34,074 nucleotides of DNA from Bacteroidales bacterium (GTDB lineage Bacteria > Bacteroidota > Bacteroidia > Bacteroidales > UBA932): NCBI GenBank assembly GCA_024695285.1, contig JAILIM010000045.1:1-34074 (forward strand). Direction: 5' to 3'. Below the pieces are notes generated by a model. The model was not told the DNA's origin, did not search any database, and was given only the letters and a program-made list of their open reading frames with translations. A program made the position numbers and the translations under genes. Below, piece after piece: positions 32,617-34,074 of the stretch. Each line of letters opens with the position of its first letter. Position 1 is the stretch's first letter.

Positions 32617-33130
32617 CGGCTTCCCAGAGTACGATTCCCACTGCCACAGAGACGTTGAGGGAGTGCTTGGTGCCGAATTGGGGGATCTCCAGGCAGAGGT
32701 CGCTCTCATCGACCACATCCTGACTTACGCCTTTGACTTCGTTCCCGAAGACAAAGGCGTATCGCTTTCCCTCCTCCGCGCGGAAGTCCTGGAGCATAGT
32801 GGAACCCTCGGCCTGCTCGACGCTGACGATGGTCCAGCCTTCGGCCTTGAGGCGGCGTACGGTCTCAAGGGTTTCGGCGCAGTACTCCCAGTCCACGCTG
32901 AACTCGGCGCCGAGGGCCGACTTGTGCATTTCGGGGGTGGGAGGGGTGGCGCAGATGCCGCAGAGCCATATCTTTTCGAGCCTGAAGGCGTCGGCCGTGC
33001 GGAAGGCGGAACCTATGTTGTGCTGTGATCTGACATTGTCCAGGATAATGGCCGCAGGGACTTTTTCCGATGACTTGAAAGCCTCGGTATCCAGGCGGTT
33101 CAGCTCATTATTGAAAAGTTTTCGGAACAT
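32591..33130 (-). CDS. TrmH/SpoU-family RNA methyltransferase
   Basis: The 179-residue protein is a SPOUT-class 2'-O-ribose methyltransferase, probably acting on tRNA or rRNA with S-adenosylmethionine. The three SpoU motifs are visible: motif 1 [20 protein letters not shown] with the conserved N and R, motif 2 [12 protein letters not shown], and motif 3 [16 protein letters not shown], which make the trefoil knot. The start at 33130 ([10 protein letters not shown]) is preferred. The longer reading to 33190 runs through the divergent promoter. It lacks an L30e-like N-terminal domain, so it is closer to TrmH/TrmL-type than RlmB. The exact target is unclear. It is convergent with rnfA and divergent from glyA. 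Confidence 0.88.
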   Translation of the reverse strand: MFRKLFNNELNRLDTEAFKSSEKVPAAIILDNVRSQHNIGSAFRTADAFRLEKIWLCGICATPPTPEMHKSALGAEFSVDWEYCAETLETVRRLKAEGWTIVSVEQAEGSTMLQDFRAEEGKRYAFVFGNEVKGVSQDVVDESDLCLEIPQFGTKHSLNVSVAVGIVLWEAVRLFPRSP

Positions 33131-33161
33131 TTGGGAAAGTTGCGGTAAAACTTTATATTTG
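33130..33161 (+). promoter_or_regulatory. Promoter of glyA
   Basis: A -33 TTTG (33130-33133) and -7 TATATTTG (33154-33161) are 20 bases apart, a consensus Bacteroidota promoter. The glyA ATG is 42 bases after the box. The -33 element touches the start codon of the methyltransferase gene on the other strand. Confidence 0.75.
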
Positions 33162-33174
33162 CATAATTGTTCCG

Positions 33175-33182
33175 CAAATATA
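33175..33182 (-). promoter_or_regulatory. Promoter -7 box of the TrmH-family gene
   Basis: TATATTTG on the minus strand lies 44 bases upstream of the ATG at 33130. With the glyA box it forms a perfect 9-bp inverted repeat, TATATTTGC (33154-33162) and GCAAATATA (33174-33182), with an 11-base spacer. No clear -33 was found. Confidence 0.5.
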
Positions 33183-33203
33183 GCAAACATAAAATACAGA
33201 TTA

Positions 33204-34074
33204 ATGAAACAGGATATTGAAATTTCCGACCTGCTGAGAAAGGAAGAGGAGCGTCAGACCGAAGGCATCGAACTCATCGCTTCTGAAAACTTCGTCAGCA
33301 AACAGGTGCTCGAGGCACTTGGCAGCGTCTGCACCAACAAATACGCCGAAGGCTATCCCAACGCCAGGTATTACGGTGGCTGCGAAATCGTGGACCAGAT
33401 CGAGCAGCTGGCCATCGACCGTCTCAAGAAGCTCTTCGACGCCGAGTATGCCAACGTGCAGCCCCATTCCGGCGCCCAGGCAAATATGGCTGTCTTCATG
33501 GCCTGCCTGAAGCCCGGTGATACCTTCATGGGCCTCGACCTCGCCCACGGTGGTCACCTCACTCACGGTTCTCCCGTTAATATGTCCGGTATCAACTACC
33601 ACGCTGTGGCTTACCATCTCAACGAACAGACCGGAATGGTCGATTACGACGAGATGGAGAAGATCGCCCTCGAGTGCAAGCCCAAACTCCTCGTCGGAGG
33701 CGCTTCGGCATACTCCCGCGAGTGGGATTGGGAGCGCATGCGCGCCATCGCCGACAAGGTGGGTGCCATCTTCATGGTTGATATGGCTCACCCCGCCGGC
33801 CTCATCGCCGCAGGTCTGCTCAAGAACCCTGTGAAGTACGCGCACATCGTGACTTCGACCACCCACAAGACCCTCCGCGGTCCCCGTGGCGGTGTGATTC
33901 TGATGGGCAGGGACTTCGACAATCCCTGGGGCCTCACCACCCCGAAGGGAGTCGTGAAGAAAATGTCCCAACTGCTCAATTCCGCCGTGTTCCCGGGTAT
34001 CCAGGGCGGCCCCCTCGAGCACTGCATCGCTTCCAAGGCCGTGGCCTTCTACGAGGCCCTGCAGCCCGAGTTCA
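33204..34074 (+). CDS. glyA: Serine hydroxymethyltransferase (C-terminus beyond window)
   Basis: The first 290 codons of the PLP enzyme that converts serine and tetrahydrofolate to glycine and 5,10-methylene-tetrahydrofolate. Characteristic blocks are [60 protein letters not shown] and the PLP-lysine segment [13 protein letters not shown], with the lysine at about residue 222. A normal enzyme has about 420 residues, so roughly the last 130 lie outside the window. The start [18 protein letters not shown] is the usual one, and a consensus promoter precedes it. Confidence 0.97.
   Translation, partial: MKQDIEISDLLRKEEERQTEGIELIASENFVSKQVLEALGSVCTNKYAEGYPNARYYGGCEIVDQIEQLAIDRLKKLFDAEYANVQPHSGAQANMAVFMACLKPGDTFMGLDLAHGGHLTHGSPVNMSGINYHAVAYHLNEQTGMVDYDEMEKIALECKPKLLVGGASAYSREWDWERMRAIADKVGAIFMVDMAHPAGLIAAGLLKNPVKYAHIVTSTTHKTLRGPRGGVILMGRDFDNPWGLTTPKGVVKKMSQLLNSAVFPGIQGGPLEHCIASKAVAFYEALQPEF

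Noticed and set aside
33131..33203. Riboswitch or leader RNA upstream of glyA
   Set aside because: The leader after the promoter is only about 40 bases and shows the promoter dyad but no aptamer-like structure.

Overview
The window looks like a chromosomal segment from a GC-rich member of the Bacteroidota, most likely Bacteroidales. The evidence is the promoter style (TAnnTTTG -7 boxes, several with a TTTG or TTG about 19-20 bases upstream), the scarcity of strong Shine-Dalgarno sites, the RseC-RnfB-C-D-G-E-A gene order, short lipoprotein signal peptides, and an alaS gene divergent from M23 peptidase and MerR genes. The taxonomic call is an inference from these traits.

Layout. Bases 1-4000 hold accessory and housekeeping genes: the start of a lipoprotein, a 43-residue small protein, a lipoprotein cyclophilin, a secreted WG-repeat protein, an unknown lipoprotein and proC. 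Bases 3957-4482 hold no gene but carry dense inverted repeats and two copies of a covarying hairpin. A tRNA-Gln(CTG) with a clear promoter and a bidirectional terminator follows. From 4601 to 21552 every gene is on the minus strand. In transcription order these are alaS, an lptG-fmt fusion, a MATE transporter, two M23 peptidases, a MerR-type regulator, a coiled-coil zinc-ribbon protein, dnaB, rseC, rnfBCDGEA and ispF. From 21627 to 32616 every gene is on the plus strand: two M23 peptidases, MerR, zinc-ribbon protein, dnaB, a DUF3108 protein, rseC and rnfBCDGEA. A TrmH-family methyltransferase (minus) and the first two thirds of glyA (plus) end the window.

The main observation is that the two long gene runs are the same 12-gene module present twice, in opposite orientation, on either side of alaS-lptG/fmt-MATE. 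The proteins pair one to one in the same order but are clearly diverged, so this is not a recent duplication. It is either a native copy beside a copy acquired from a relative, an old duplication, or a chimeric assembly joining orthologous regions of two organisms. The sequence alone cannot decide. The only place a join or insertion could lie on the inner side of the left copy without breaking a gene is the roughly 10 bases at 15117-15126.

How the genes work together. Each module links envelope peptidases, a small regulator, a zinc-ribbon coiled-coil protein, the replicative helicase and the Rnf complex, which couples ferredoxin:NAD+ electron transfer to ion transport. The genes overlap or abut by a few bases, so they are probably co-transcribed. 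Both copies carry the same TACCTTTG promoter box just before the zinc-ribbon gene, which would uncouple the peptidase/MerR part from the dnaB-rnf part.
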